Assembly (NCBI RefSeq): GCF_902712915.1
Contig: NZ_CACTIA010000005.1
Span: 2,392,501-2,456,500 of the forward strand
Origin: Acidiphilium sp. C61
Lineage (GTDB): Bacteria > Pseudomonadota > Alphaproteobacteria > Acetobacterales > Acetobacteraceae
Direction: 5' to 3'
Length of the DNA: 64,000 nt
Part shown: piece by piece, positions 1 through 10,644 of the stretch
How positions within the stretch are numbered: position 1 is the stretch's first letter
Layout of the letters: each line of letters starts with the position of its first letter
The notes under the pieces: model-generated
What the model was told of the DNA's origin: nothing
The model's database searches: none
What the model saw: only the letters and a program-made list of their open reading frames with translations
Position numbers and translations under genes: made by a program

Positions 1-1450
<1,450 letters not shown>

Positions 1451-1542
1451 ATATCTCAACCACCCCCACCATGCACAAACACCAACACAACTCACACAAC
1501 ACACCAAATTCACACCAGTCCATAGTCTACGATAGATTGGAC

Positions 1543-1660
1543 GACCTGGTGGCCATTGCGGGGAGCCTGCACCCGATCCCATCCCGAACTCGGCCGTGAA
1601 AACCCCCAGCGCCCATGGTACTGTGTCCTAAGGCACGGGAGAGTAGGTCGCCGCCAGGTC
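1543..1660 (+). rRNA. rrf: 5S ribosomal RNA
   Basis: The 118-base sequence begins and ends with complementary strands ('gacctggtggc' and 'gccgccaggtc') that form helix I. It contains the conserved 'gatcccatcccgaactcgg' loop. It sits about 90 bases behind the 23S gene on the same strand, as expected in an rrn operon. Confidence 0.95.
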
Positions 1661-1690
1661 CTCCAATCTATCGTAAAATAAATCATCACC

Positions 1691-2335
<645 letters not shown>

Positions 2336-2363
2336 ATTATAGATGGGTTAAGGTGACCGTGGA

Positions 2364-3250
2364 TCATTCGGCTGCGGTGGCGATCTGGGGTGGAAATACC
2401 TCGATTGCGTGCGGTGTAAGTTCGGCCATTGGCTCGGTCTGCATGTAGCGATTTTGTGTTTGCCACTCGTCGTTCTGCTCGAGGAGCACGGCGCCCACGA
2501 GCCTGATGATGGCGGCTTCGTTTGGAAAGATGCCGACGACATCAGCGCGCCGCTTGACCTCCTTGTTCAGGCGTTCGATCGGGTTGGTAGAGTGGATCTT
2601 GACCCTGTGTTGCACGGGGAAGTCCATGTGGGCGAGGACATCGACCTCGCTATCATCGATAAAAGCGGCGAGCTTGGGCCATTTGGCGCGGAGCTGGTCG
2701 GCGGTGTGGCGCAGCGTCTGGCTAGCGCCAGCCCGGTCAGGCTGAATGAAGGCTTGGCGGAGCGCCGCCGAGACCATGCTCTGCTGGCCCTTGCCGACAT
2801 AGGCCAGGGCATTGCGCATCCAGTGAACGCGGCATCGTTGCCAGGACGCGCCCATGACGCGGCGGATTGCGGACTTGAGGCCCTCGTGCGCGTCGGAGAT
2901 GACCAGCTTTACCTGACGCAGACCGCGGCGCACCAGGCTCTTGAGGAAGGCAGCCCAGAAGGTCTCGGCCTCGCTGGGGCCGATGTGCAGCCCGACGATC
3001 TCGCGCTTGCCTTCGGTATTAGCGGCCACGGCGATTATCGCAGCCACCGAGACGATGCGCCCTCCCTCGCGCTGCTTGAGGTAGGTGGCGTCGAGCCAAA
3101 GATACGGCCAGTCACCGGTCAGCGGGCGCTCGAGGAAGGCGTTCACCCGCTCGTCGATATCCTTGCACAGCTTGCTCACCGTGCTCTTGCCAATGCCACT
3201 CAGCCCCATGGCCTGCACCAGGTCGTCGACGCGTCGGGTGGAGACGCCGC
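2364..3250 (-). pseudogene. IS256-family (mutator-type) transposase, N-terminally truncated
   Basis: About 295 residues match the C-terminal three quarters of IS256-type transposases. They contain the block GVSTRRVDDLVQAMGLSGI, the catalytic Asp in LWLDATYLK, the second Asp in VISDAHEGLK and the Glu in ERLNKEVKRR. Family members are about 400 residues, so roughly the first 110 are missing. Coding similarity begins exactly at GVST, where the DNA joins the iolD fragment read on the other strand. The element end beyond the stop lies near 2340, next to the recombinase remnant. Catalytic residues remain, but the missing N-terminus and the missing inverted repeat on the iolD side should make the copy immobile. 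Confidence 0.85.
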
Positions 3251-4109
3251 CAAACACCTCTCCGTGCCGCTGGTTTGCGACGCCAAGGCCGGCCTCGCCG
3301 CGCTGTCGCAAGCGCTCGGCGACTATCGCGCACCTGTTTCATGGCTGGCTTCGGCGCAAGCAAGGCGGCGGGACTGGAACGACTACGTCGCATCGAACAC
3401 GGCGCCGCGAAATGGAACGCCGAGCTACGCGCAGGCGATTGGCGCCGTCAACGCGCGCTGCACGCCGCGCGACCGGATCGTCACCGCGGCGGGTGGATTG
3501 CCCGCCGAGCTGGCCGCCAACTGGCGGACGCTTGGCATCGGCACGGTCGATATCGAGTTCGGATTTTCTTGCATGGGCTACGAGATCGCCGGCGGCTGGG
3601 GGGCAAGGATTGCCCAGGCGGAACTGGACACGGACGCGGAGACCATCGTCTTCGTCGGCGATCGTTCGTATCTTCTGATGAATTCGGACATCTATTCCTC
3701 CGTGCTCACCGGCCACAAGCTGATCATCATCGTGCTCGATAACGGCGGGTTCGCGGTGATCAACAAACTGCAGAAAAACACAGGCAACGCCAGCTTCAAC
3801 ACGCTGATTGCCTATTGCCCGACGATTCCGCAGCCCTTCACCGTCGATTTTGCCGCGCATGCACGCGCGCTTGGCGCGGTGGCCGAGCATGTTTCATCAC
3901 TCGACGCGTTCGTCGCTGCCTTCGACCGCGCGCGTGAGGCCGACCGGACCGCCGTGATTGTCATGCGCGTCGATCCGGTCGAGGGCTGGACCGAGCGCGG
4001 TCACGCCTGGTGGGAAGTCGGCACGCCTGCAATCAGCTCCCGCGCTGAAGTGACCGCCGCGCGGGCGGCGATCGAAGCCGGACGTGCAGCCCAGCGCAGG
4101 GGGACGTGA
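3243..4109 (+). pseudogene. iolD: 3' part of 3D-trihydroxycyclohexanedione acylhydrolase (IolD)
   Basis: About 288 residues correspond to the C-terminal half of IolD, the thiamine-diphosphate enzyme of myo-inositol catabolism that opens the inositol-derived ring. Visible blocks are IEFGFSCMGYEIAGGWGARI and the cofactor-binding region VGDRSYLLMNSDIYSSVL...VLDNGGFAVINKLQ. Full-length IolD is about 610-640 residues; the first half has been replaced by the truncated IS256-type transposase in opposite orientation. The usual GDGS of the ThDP motif reads GDRS here, which fits decay. A long open frame continues upstream to 2409, but that part is only the transposase antisense strand. The stop overlaps the start of iolC by one base. 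Confidence 0.85.
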
Positions 4110-5074
4110 TGCAACTGCCCTGGCACCGCTCCAACCGTGATCGCTTCGTCGTCCTTGGCCGGGTTGGGATGGATCTGTATGCCGATCCGCCGGGTTCGCG
4201 GATCGATCACGCCGGGCGATATGTCGCGGCCATCGGCGGTTCGGCTGGTAATATCGCGGTCGGGCTGGCGCGACAGGGGGTTACAGTTGGGTTGGTGACA
4301 TGCGTTTCGGATGACGCGGTCGGCCGGTTCTGCCTCGCCGAGTTATGCCGCTACGGCGTGGACACACGCCATGTCAGCATGATTGGCGGAGAGACAAGAA
4401 CATCCCTTGCAGTAACCGAAACGGTGGCTGTCGACTGCCAGACAGTCCTCTACCGAAATCGGGCGTCTGACCTCTTCCTGCGTGACTCCGATGTCCAATC
4501 CATCGGGTTTGCCGATGTCGTCGCCCTTGTCGTGACGGGAACAGCACTCGCGGCCGCCCCCTCCCGCGGTGCCGCCAGGAGGGCGATGGCCCTTGCGCGC
4601 GCCGCCGGCGCTCACATTGTCCTTGACATAGACTATCGCGCCTATTCCTGGACCACGCCAGACGAGGCCGCGGACGTGTGCAGGGATGCGGCACTGCTGT
4701 CCGACATCGTCATCGGCAATGATCTGGAGTTCGGGCTGCTTGCGGGCGGGCCCGCGCTCGGGATGGATTTCGCCGCGGATCTGGTGAAGCGCGGCGCGAT
4801 TTTTACCATCTACAAGAAGGGGGCGGAGGGCTCGGTCACCTATGCCGGCGACGCCAGTTTCGTAACCCCGATCTTTCCAGTCACGGCACTCAAACCCACA
4901 GGTGCGGGCGATGGCTTCATGGCCGGCCTGCTCGCGGGGCTCGCGCAGGGCGAGGCGCTGGACATCGCCGTGCGGCGCGGATCGGCCACCGCGGCACTGG
5001 TCGTCGCTGGCATTGGCTGCGCACCGGCCTCGCCTGACGAGGCAACGCTCAGGCGCTTCATTCAATCCTTCTAA
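4109..5074 (+). CDS. iolC: 5-dehydro-2-deoxygluconokinase (IolC), PfkB family
   Basis: This sugar kinase phosphorylates 5-dehydro-2-deoxygluconate in myo-inositol breakdown. The PfkB signature near the N-terminus (GGSAGNIAVGLARQG, about residues 43-57) and the C-terminal KPTGAGDGFMAGLLAG with the catalytic Asp near residue 268 are both intact. Its length of about 321 residues is normal. The ATG at 4109 overlaps the iolD stop (TGATG); a GTG one codon earlier is also possible. It sits between the iolD fragment and the interrupted iolB. The enzyme may still be made but has lost its upstream pathway partner here, and its operon promoter was probably upstream of the deleted part of iolD. Confidence 0.88.
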   Translation: MQLPWHRSNRDRFVVLGRVGMDLYADPPGSRIDHAGRYVAAIGGSAGNIAVGLARQGVTVGLVTCVSDDAVGRFCLAELCRYGVDTRHVSMIGGETRTSLAVTETVAVDCQTVLYRNRASDLFLRDSDVQSIGFADVVALVVTGTALAAAPSRGAARRAMALARAAGAHIVLDIDYRAYSWTTPDEAADVCRDAALLSDIVIGNDLEFGLLAGGPALGMDFAADLVKRGAIFTIYKKGAEGSVTYAGDASFVTPIFPVTALKPTGAGDGFMAGLLAGLAQGEALDIAVRRGSATAALVVAGIGCAPASPDEATLRRFIQSF

Positions 5075-5095
5075 CGGACATGGACCGGATCCCTC

Positions 5096-5171
5096 ATGCA
5101 TACCGCACCGTACGAAAACATGAACCAGCCAATCGTCAACATCGATCATCCGCTGGTGCCGCTGGTCTATT
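5096..5171 (+). pseudogene. iolB: 5' fragment of iolB, cut by an IS21-type insertion
   Basis: The ATG at 5096 opens a frame reading MHTAPYENMNQPIVNIDHPL and then VPLVY, after which it enters the insertion sequence. The last eight bases, GGTCTATT (5164-5171), are repeated at 7854-7861 behind the element. Joining 5096-5171 to 7862-8628 gives 843 bases, a single open frame of 280 residues in which VPLVY continues into FNIVKLNGGERF, the normal start region of 5-deoxyglucuronate isomerase. Confidence 0.85.
5164..5171. repeat. Left copy of the 8-bp target-site duplication of the first IS21-type element
   Basis: GGTCTATT directly precedes the terminal TGCGCATTCCGG of the element and recurs at 7854-7861. 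Eight bases falls within the 4-8 bp usual for the IS21 family. Confidence 0.85.
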
Positions 5172-5340
5172 TGCGCATTCCGGTGATGATGAACGGTCAA
5201 TCCGTTCGATCGTGAACACCGATTCCGGCGATCATGAACACCTGCTCGCTCTGGCCTGAACGGGGCCTGACGGGCGGCCGGCGGTCATGGTGGATCGCTG
5301 CCACTGACGGTTGCGCCGTCTCATTTTTCCGTGGGGTTCG

Positions 5341-6096
5341 TCAAGCGCCCTGATCGGATTGTGTGGTGACGGCGTGACGCTTGCGCAGGCTCGGTCCCTT
5401 CAGTTCGATGCGATGGGCGCGGTGCACGACGCGGTCCAGGATCGCATCTCCCAGGGTGGGATCCCCCACCAGGTCATGCCAGCGATTCACGGGCACCTGG
5501 CTGGTCACCAGCAGGGAGCCCTTTTCATAACGATCATCAACGATTTCCAGTAGGTCGCGGCGCTGCTCGGCGGTCAGGGGCTCGGGTCCCCAATCATCGA
5601 TGATGAGCAGGCGGGTGCGTTCAAGGGCCGCCAACATCCGGGGCAATCTTCCTTCGCCGCGCGCCGTCGCGAGTTCGGCAAACAGGCGTGGCGCCCGCCG
5701 ATAGAGGACCGAGAAGCCCTCCCGGCACGCCTTGTGGCCGAGCGCGCAGGCGAGCCATGATTTGCCCACGCCGGTCGGGCCGCTGATGACCAGATGCTGG
5801 CTGTGCGAGATCCATTCGCAACCGGCAAGTTTGTGGAACAGGGCTCGGTCCAGACCGCGCGGTGTCCGGAAGTCAGTATCCTCGACAACCGCATTCTGGC
5901 GCAGCCGCGCCTGGCTCAGCCTGCGGGCGAGGCGCTTGTTGTCCCGGCTGGTTGCCTCACGGTCGACCAGCAACCCGAGCCAATCCTCGCGGGTCAGATC
6001 GTCAGCCGCCGATTGGTTCTGCATCTCGATGAACGCGTCGGCCATTGCCGTCAGGCCGAGGCCGCGCAGGCGCTCCACCATGGGATGGATCAGCAT
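5341..6096 (-). CDS. istB: IS21-type helper ATPase IstB
   Basis: This 251-residue AAA+ ATPase helps IstA select target DNA. It has Walker A GPTGVGKSWLA (about residues 105-115) and Walker B RLLIIDDWG, followed by the sensor-region block LLVTSQVPVNRWHDLVGDPT that is typical of IstB. It starts 11 bases after the istA stop, so the two are co-translated. It appears intact. Confidence 0.93.
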   Translation of the reverse strand: MLIHPMVERLRGLGLTAMADAFIEMQNQSAADDLTREDWLGLLVDREATSRDNKRLARRLSQARLRQNAVVEDTDFRTPRGLDRALFHKLAGCEWISHSQHLVISGPTGVGKSWLACALGHKACREGFSVLYRRAPRLFAELATARGEGRLPRMLAALERTRLLIIDDWGPEPLTAEQRRDLLEIVDDRYEKGSLLVTSQVPVNRWHDLVGDPTLGDAILDRVVHRAHRIELKGPSLRKRHAVTTQSDQGA

Positions 6097-6107
6097 CTTG
6101 TTTCCTT

Positions 6108-7655
6108 TCAGTGATAGTAGCCGGGGCCACGGATGTTCTCGTGGAACAGGCTGGGTTGTTCGGTCTTGTCCGTGGTCTTCCTCTCCTGAGCATTCTTCAG
6201 GATCGCAGCGACCGAGCCGTAGGAGCGGGTTCCGAGTGCCAAGGCACGGGCGCAGGCGGCATCCAGCCGCTCGGGGTCGTAGCGCTTTGCCAATCCGAGG
6301 ATGCCAATGCAGGAGCGGAACCCCTGTTCGGGATGCGGGCGCGAGCGCAGGATGATTTCGACCAGGGCGGCGGTGTCGTCACCGACCGCAGTGGCTTCGC
6401 GCAATATCCGTTCGTGGGTCCAATCGCGATAGCGCCGATGCGAACTCGGCATGTGATCCGCGATTGTGGTCGGCCGGTGCTGGCGGAAGCTGCGCTGGTG
6501 CGTGGCCACCAGCTTGCCCCGGTGGAAGATTTCCACCGTCTTCGCCGTGATCCGTGCCTCTACTGTTTCGCGGATCAACCGGAACGGCACCGAGTAAAAG
6601 TGCTTGTCGATCTCGACATGGTAATCGAGGTTCACGCGGCAGCGCTTCCAGTCCGCGTATTCGTAAGGCGTGGGCGGCAGTGGTTGCAGGGCCGGGCGGT
6701 CGAGCTGCTCATAGAGCGCCCGCCGGTTGGTGCCCCAGCCGCGCATCGGTCGATCGTTCACCTGATCGACCAATTCGCGAATCGCCTGGTTCAATTCAGC
6801 CAGCGAGAAGAAGCGGCGGTTGCGCAGCCGTGCCAGGATCCAGCGCTGGACCACCTGCACGCCGACCTCGGCCTTCGCCTTGTCCCGCGGCTTGTAAGGC
6901 CGCGCCGGAATGATCGCGGTGCCGTAATGCGCCGCCATGTCGGCGTAGGTGCGGTTCACCGTCGGCTCATAAAAGCACGCGCGCGTGATCCCCGCGCGCA
7001 GATTGTCGCTGACGATCTGCCGCGGCGTGCCGCCAATCGCGGTCAACGCGTTAACGTGCGCGCCGATCCAGTCCGCCAGCCCCTGGCTCCAGGTCGCTTC
7101 GGCGTAGATGAAGCTCGAGGCACCGAGTACGGCAACAAAGATTTCGGCCCGCCGGATCTCCCCGCTCGCCCCATCGATCACTTCCATGGCGTGGCCAGCG
7201 AAGTCGACGAACAGCCGCTCTCCCGCCATATGCACCTGGCGCAGCGTCGGCTTCAGACGACCCACCCATTCCCGGTAGAGATCGCAAAACCAGGAGTAGC
7301 TGAACCCGTCCTGGCCGCCGGTGCCGGCCCGGTATTCTTCCCACAGCAGCGACAGCGTCACATTCGGCCGGCGCAATTCACGATGCACCGCCGCCCAATC
7401 CGGCACCGGCCGGCGGTCCGGCGCAACATCCGGCAGCGGCGGATATAGCAGCGTCTCAAGCTGCGCGTCGCCAAGGTCTTCAGGCAGAGGCCAATTCAAT
7501 CCCGCCAGCCGCGCCCGGCTCAGGTAACTGTTCACAGCTCCTACGCTCAGACCCGTACTACCCGCAATCGCTCGCTGGCTCAGTCCCTGCGCAAATCGCA
7601 GCCGCAAAACATCACGTATCTTCCGCATCGACAATCTCTCTCCCGGCATTCCCAT
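6108..7655 (-). CDS. istA: IS21-type transposase IstA
   Basis: This 515-residue DDE transposase has an N-terminal helix-turn-helix (LRLRFAQGLSQRAIAGSTG, about residues 16-34). An rve-type catalytic core follows, with Asp in LFVDFAGHAMEV, Asp in IVSDNLRAGI and Glu in DKAKAEVGVQVV. Its length is normal for the family. An internal ATG at the tenth codon (MRKIRDVL) is an alternative start. It lies upstream of istB in the same element and appears intact. Confidence 0.93.
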   Translation of the reverse strand: MGMPGERLSMRKIRDVLRLRFAQGLSQRAIAGSTGLSVGAVNSYLSRARLAGLNWPLPEDLGDAQLETLLYPPLPDVAPDRRPVPDWAAVHRELRRPNVTLSLLWEEYRAGTGGQDGFSYSWFCDLYREWVGRLKPTLRQVHMAGERLFVDFAGHAMEVIDGASGEIRRAEIFVAVLGASSFIYAEATWSQGLADWIGAHVNALTAIGGTPRQIVSDNLRAGITRACFYEPTVNRTYADMAAHYGTAIIPARPYKPRDKAKAEVGVQVVQRWILARLRNRRFFSLAELNQAIRELVDQVNDRPMRGWGTNRRALYEQLDRPALQPLPPTPYEYADWKRCRVNLDYHVEIDKHFYSVPFRLIRETVEARITAKTVEIFHRGKLVATHQRSFRQHRPTTIADHMPSSHRRYRDWTHERILREATAVGDDTAALVEIILRSRPHPEQGFRSCIGILGLAKRYDPERLDAACARALALGTRSYGSVAAILKNAQERKTTDKTEQPSLFHENIRGPGYYH

Positions 7656-7853
7656 CCCTCGCTGCTCAGCAAAGGATCGGGATTACCCCTGGTTGAAGAC
7701 TGTCAGCAGCGGCGCCCCACCATCGCACTCCAGGACACGTTCATGAGCACCCGAACCGGTGTTCACGATCCGCCGGAATCCGCGTTCATGATCAACCGGA
7801 TTAGGCGTTCACAATCAAACGGAATCGATGTTCACAATCAACCGGAACGCGCA

Positions 7854-8628
7854 GGTCTATTTCAATATCGTCAAGTTGAATGGCGGCGAACGCTTTGAAT
7901 CGACAACCCCGGGCTACGAAACCTGCATCGTGCCCGCAACCGGGACAATCGACGTGGCAACTGCCGGCCACACCTTCGCCGATATCGGCAAGCGCCGTTT
8001 GAATGTCTGGGACGGTGAGCCCGAAGGTGTCTATGTCGGTGCGGGCGAGACTGCGATCATCACCTGTACGCAAGGACCCGCCGAGATTTTCATCGCCGGT
8101 GCGCGCTTTGACAAGGTTTTGCCGCCCTTCGCCGTCCGTGCCGCCGACATCGACCCCGTGCGATACGGCTCGGACGAGACCAAGACGCATCGCAAGATCA
8201 AGCACATTCTCGGACAGAAATATCATGACCGGGTTGGCAGGCTGCTGGTCTCCGAACTCTACACCGTCGGGGCCGGCGGATGGTCCGGCTTTCCGAGCCA
8301 CAAGCACGACACGGATCGTCTGCCCATCGAGAGCCGCCACGACGAGGCGTATAATTTCCGCTTCAACCCGCCACGCGGCTCCGGCTTGCAGATGCTCCAG
8401 AGGGAGGATGGCAAGCCTGGAGATGCCTATCACATCGTCGATGGCTCAACGATCCTGCTCGACAAGGGATATCACCCCTGCTGCGCGCTCCCGGGGTACG
8501 AGATGTATTACTTCACCATCCTGGGCGGGCTGTCGCAACGGCCGCTGATCCAGTTTTTCCAGCCCAGCCATGCCGATCAGGTTGAAACCATTCCCGGCAT
8601 CAAAGACATGATCGCCAAGTTCAAATGA
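7854..8628 (+). pseudogene. iolB: 5-deoxyglucuronate isomerase (IolB), main 3' part
   Basis: This frame encodes about 255 residues of IolB, the cupin-type isomerase that converts 5-deoxyglucuronate to 5-dehydro-2-deoxygluconate, the substrate of IolC. Recognisable blocks are GWSGFPSHKHDTDRLP, EAYNFRFNP and the C-terminal YYFTILGGLSQRPLIQFF. It is separated from its first 25 codons by the IS21-type element. An ATG at 7828 inside the IS end is in frame, so a near-full-length protein could in principle start there if transcription came from the element. The stop overlaps the start of iolJ (ATGA). Confidence 0.87.
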
Positions 8629-9452
8629 CAGTCGCGACCCTGCGGGATGTGCTGACGCCATGCCTTGATGACAATACGGCTGTTGCCGGCCTTGTCGTTC
8701 TGGGGTGGGAAGATGCCGTGGCGTATGTCCGGGCGGCGGAACATCTGGGCCGCCCGGTGATCTTGCAGGCAGGGCCGGGTAGCCGATCCCATACGCCGCT
8801 GCCTGTTCTCGGCGCGATGCTCCGCAATCTCGCTGAAAGGGCGGCAGTTCCGGTCGTGATTCATCTCGACCATGGCGACAGCCTCGATGATTGCAAGCTC
8901 GCGTTCGAGAGCGGCTTCTCGTCGGTGATGTTCGCCGGATCTGGCCTGCCATTGGGGGAGAATATCGACAAGACCGGCGAGATCTGCGCCTGGGCCCACG
9001 CACATGGCCTTTCGGTGGAAGGCGAACTCGGCTTCGTCGGCTATCAGGATGGCCACGAATCCAGAGGAACGGACCCGCAGGATGTTGGCGGCTTCGTTCG
9101 GGAAGCTGCAGTGGATGCGCTCGCTGTTTCCGTCGGCAACCGCCATCTGATGACATCGCCCGGGGCAGAGATCGACCTCGATCGCCTCGCGGCAATCGAG
9201 GCTGCTTCGCCCGGCTTGCCTCTTGTGTTGCACGGGGGGTCTGGCATCGGGCGCTCGATGCGGAAATTCGTCGCCGCAAATACGAATGTCTGCCAGGTCA
9301 ATATCGGAACAGAGTTGCGCATGGCGTTTGGTGCTTCCCTGCGCCGTATCCTGTCAGAGGACATGTCGGCATTCGATCGTATCCGGATTCTGGAGAAGAC
9401 GATCGCGCCGGTATGTGCTGCGGCGCAGAGCGCCATGACCTCGCTGGTTTAG
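8625..9452 (+). CDS. iolJ: Class II aldolase IolJ (6-phospho-5-dehydro-2-deoxygluconate aldolase)
   Basis: This 275-residue class II fructose-bisphosphate aldolase-family protein cleaves the IolC product to dihydroxyacetone phosphate and malonate semialdehyde. The metal and catalytic block HLDHG is at about residues 80-84. The loop VEGELGFVGYQDGHESRGTDP and the C-terminal LHGGSGI with its metal-binding His also match. The start overlaps the iolB stop by four bases, so it was translated in the same operon. Family membership is firm; the inositol assignment over a general FBP aldolase rests on the iolDCB context. Confidence 0.82.
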   Translation: MTVATLRDVLTPCLDDNTAVAGLVVLGWEDAVAYVRAAEHLGRPVILQAGPGSRSHTPLPVLGAMLRNLAERAAVPVVIHLDHGDSLDDCKLAFESGFSSVMFAGSGLPLGENIDKTGEICAWAHAHGLSVEGELGFVGYQDGHESRGTDPQDVGGFVREAAVDALAVSVGNRHLMTSPGAEIDLDRLAAIEAASPGLPLVLHGGSGIGRSMRKFVAANTNVCQVNIGTELRMAFGASLRRILSEDMSAFDRIRILEKTIAPVCAAAQSAMTSLV

Positions 9453-9600
9453 CTATTTTTTAGCCAAAATTTTCCAAATGAAAAATACTTGAATTAACGG
9501 GGAATTTGATGGCGTATTTTACAAAATATTTGAATAATATTTTAGGATATAAATAAAATACCCGCTTCAATCGAGTTCTTCACATGAGAGGATAGCCAAG
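9453..9600 (+). promoter_or_regulatory. AT-rich intergenic region, probable promoter of the inositol importer operon
   Basis: The 148 bases between iolJ and the binding-protein gene are markedly AT-rich (for example ttttacaaaatatttgaata), unlike the GC-rich genes around them. A purine-rich stretch (gagaggatagccaag) precedes the ATG at 9601. No clear operator could be defined by eye. Confidence 0.45.
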
Positions 9601-10563
9601 ATGAGTGCACGTAAAATCAATACAAGGCCGAATGTTGTGGTGGGTGCGGTGTGTATGTCAGTGGCTCTTGCGGGAGGAATGCGGGTGGCTTCGGCGCAGC
9701 CGCATGAACTGACATTTGCAATGGTCACGCACGCGCAGACAGGTGACGCCTACTGGTCGATCGTTCGCAAAGGTGCTGAAGCCGCCACGAAAAACGATCA
9801 TGTCAGGCTCATCTACCAGAACAATCCGAACGCCGCCGGTGAAGCGCAGCTCATCACCAATGTGGCTCAGCAACATGTCGATGGCATCGCTGTCACGATT
9901 CCCTTCCCTGATGCTGAAATTCCGATGCTGAAGAAAGTGGAGACGGGCGGCATTCCAGTCGTCGGGCTCAATGCGGGATTGAATGTCTGGAAGAAGGCCG
10001 GCTTGCTGATGTATGTCGGCGAGGATGAAACGATCGCCGGAGAGGCCGTTGGAAAGCGCCTCAACATGCTCGGCGCCAAGCATGTGCTCGTGGTCGATCA
10101 GTTGCAGGGCGCAACGAACCTCGAGGATCGCTACGACGGGATCAAGAAGACCTTCCATGGCCAGGCCGAGGTACTGTATCTCAGCGGTTTCGACATGGCC
10201 GTTGCACAGTCGCGGATTGTCGCGAAGCTGCAGCAGGACGACGCCATCGATTATGTGGTGACGCTGGGTGCACCCTTCGCGCCGACGGCGATCCAGGCTG
10301 TCAAGATGGCGAACAGCAATGCTAAGGTTGCAACTTTCGACCTCAGCCAGCAAGCGGCGCAGCTGATCCAGCAGGGCAAGCTGCAATTCGCCGTGGATCA
10401 GCAACCTTACGTGCAGGGCTACGAGGCTGTCGATTTCCTGTGGTTCTACAAGACGAATGGCGATGTGGTCGGCGGCGGAAAGCCGGTGTTGACCGGCCCG
10501 ACCTTCGTGACATCGAAGAACGTCGCGGCGGTGTTGAAGTTCACCAAGCGCGGCACCCGCTGA
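9601..10563 (+). CDS. Periplasmic sugar (inositol-type) ABC substrate-binding protein
   Basis: This 320-residue member of the Peripla_BP_4/RbsB-like family starts with a signal peptide (cleavage likely after ASA, near residue 32). The mature part has the two-lobe pattern of pentose/inositol binders: FAMVTHAQTGDAYWSIVRKGAE near the start, a DGIAVTIPFPDAE hinge block and a late VDQQPYVQGYEAVDFLWFY. Permease, ATPase and inositol dehydrogenase genes follow in the same direction, and iol genes precede it, so myo-inositol is the probable ligand. Another sugar cannot be excluded from the sequence. Confidence 0.8.
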   Translation: MSARKINTRPNVVVGAVCMSVALAGGMRVASAQPHELTFAMVTHAQTGDAYWSIVRKGAEAATKNDHVRLIYQNNPNAAGEAQLITNVAQQHVDGIAVTIPFPDAEIPMLKKVETGGIPVVGLNAGLNVWKKAGLLMYVGEDETIAGEAVGKRLNMLGAKHVLVVDQLQGATNLEDRYDGIKKTFHGQAEVLYLSGFDMAVAQSRIVAKLQQDDAIDYVVTLGAPFAPTAIQAVKMANSNAKVATFDLSQQAAQLIQQGKLQFAVDQQPYVQGYEAVDFLWFYKTNGDVVGGGKPVLTGPTFVTSKNVAAVLKFTKRGTR

Positions 10564-10644
10564 TCCTGGCCCGATCCTGAGACTTCCTGCCGGCTGGCGC
10601 CGATGAGGGTGCCAGCCGTGCAAAGCCCCGGGATGGGAGGAGAG

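Larger units (their letters stand above)
5172..7853 (-). mobile_element. Complete IS21-family insertion sequence inside iolB
   Basis: The element is 2682 bp. Its ends are inverted repeats (TGCGCATTCCGG on the left, TGCGCGTTCCGG read from the right) and it carries istA and istB on the minus strand. Both ends hold several tandem, imperfect units of about 22-24 bp of the type 'gttcacaatcaaccggaat' (about 5172-5250 and 7745-7850), the multiple transposase-binding sites known for the IS21 family. The 8-bp target duplication is perfect, so the insertion is fairly recent and has not rearranged. Confidence 0.9.

Noticed and set aside
2409..4109. Open frame of 566 codons
   Set aside because: The first part is the antisense strand of the IS256-type transposase; only the part from about 3243 is IolD. 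It is a fusion by rearrangement, not a real gene.
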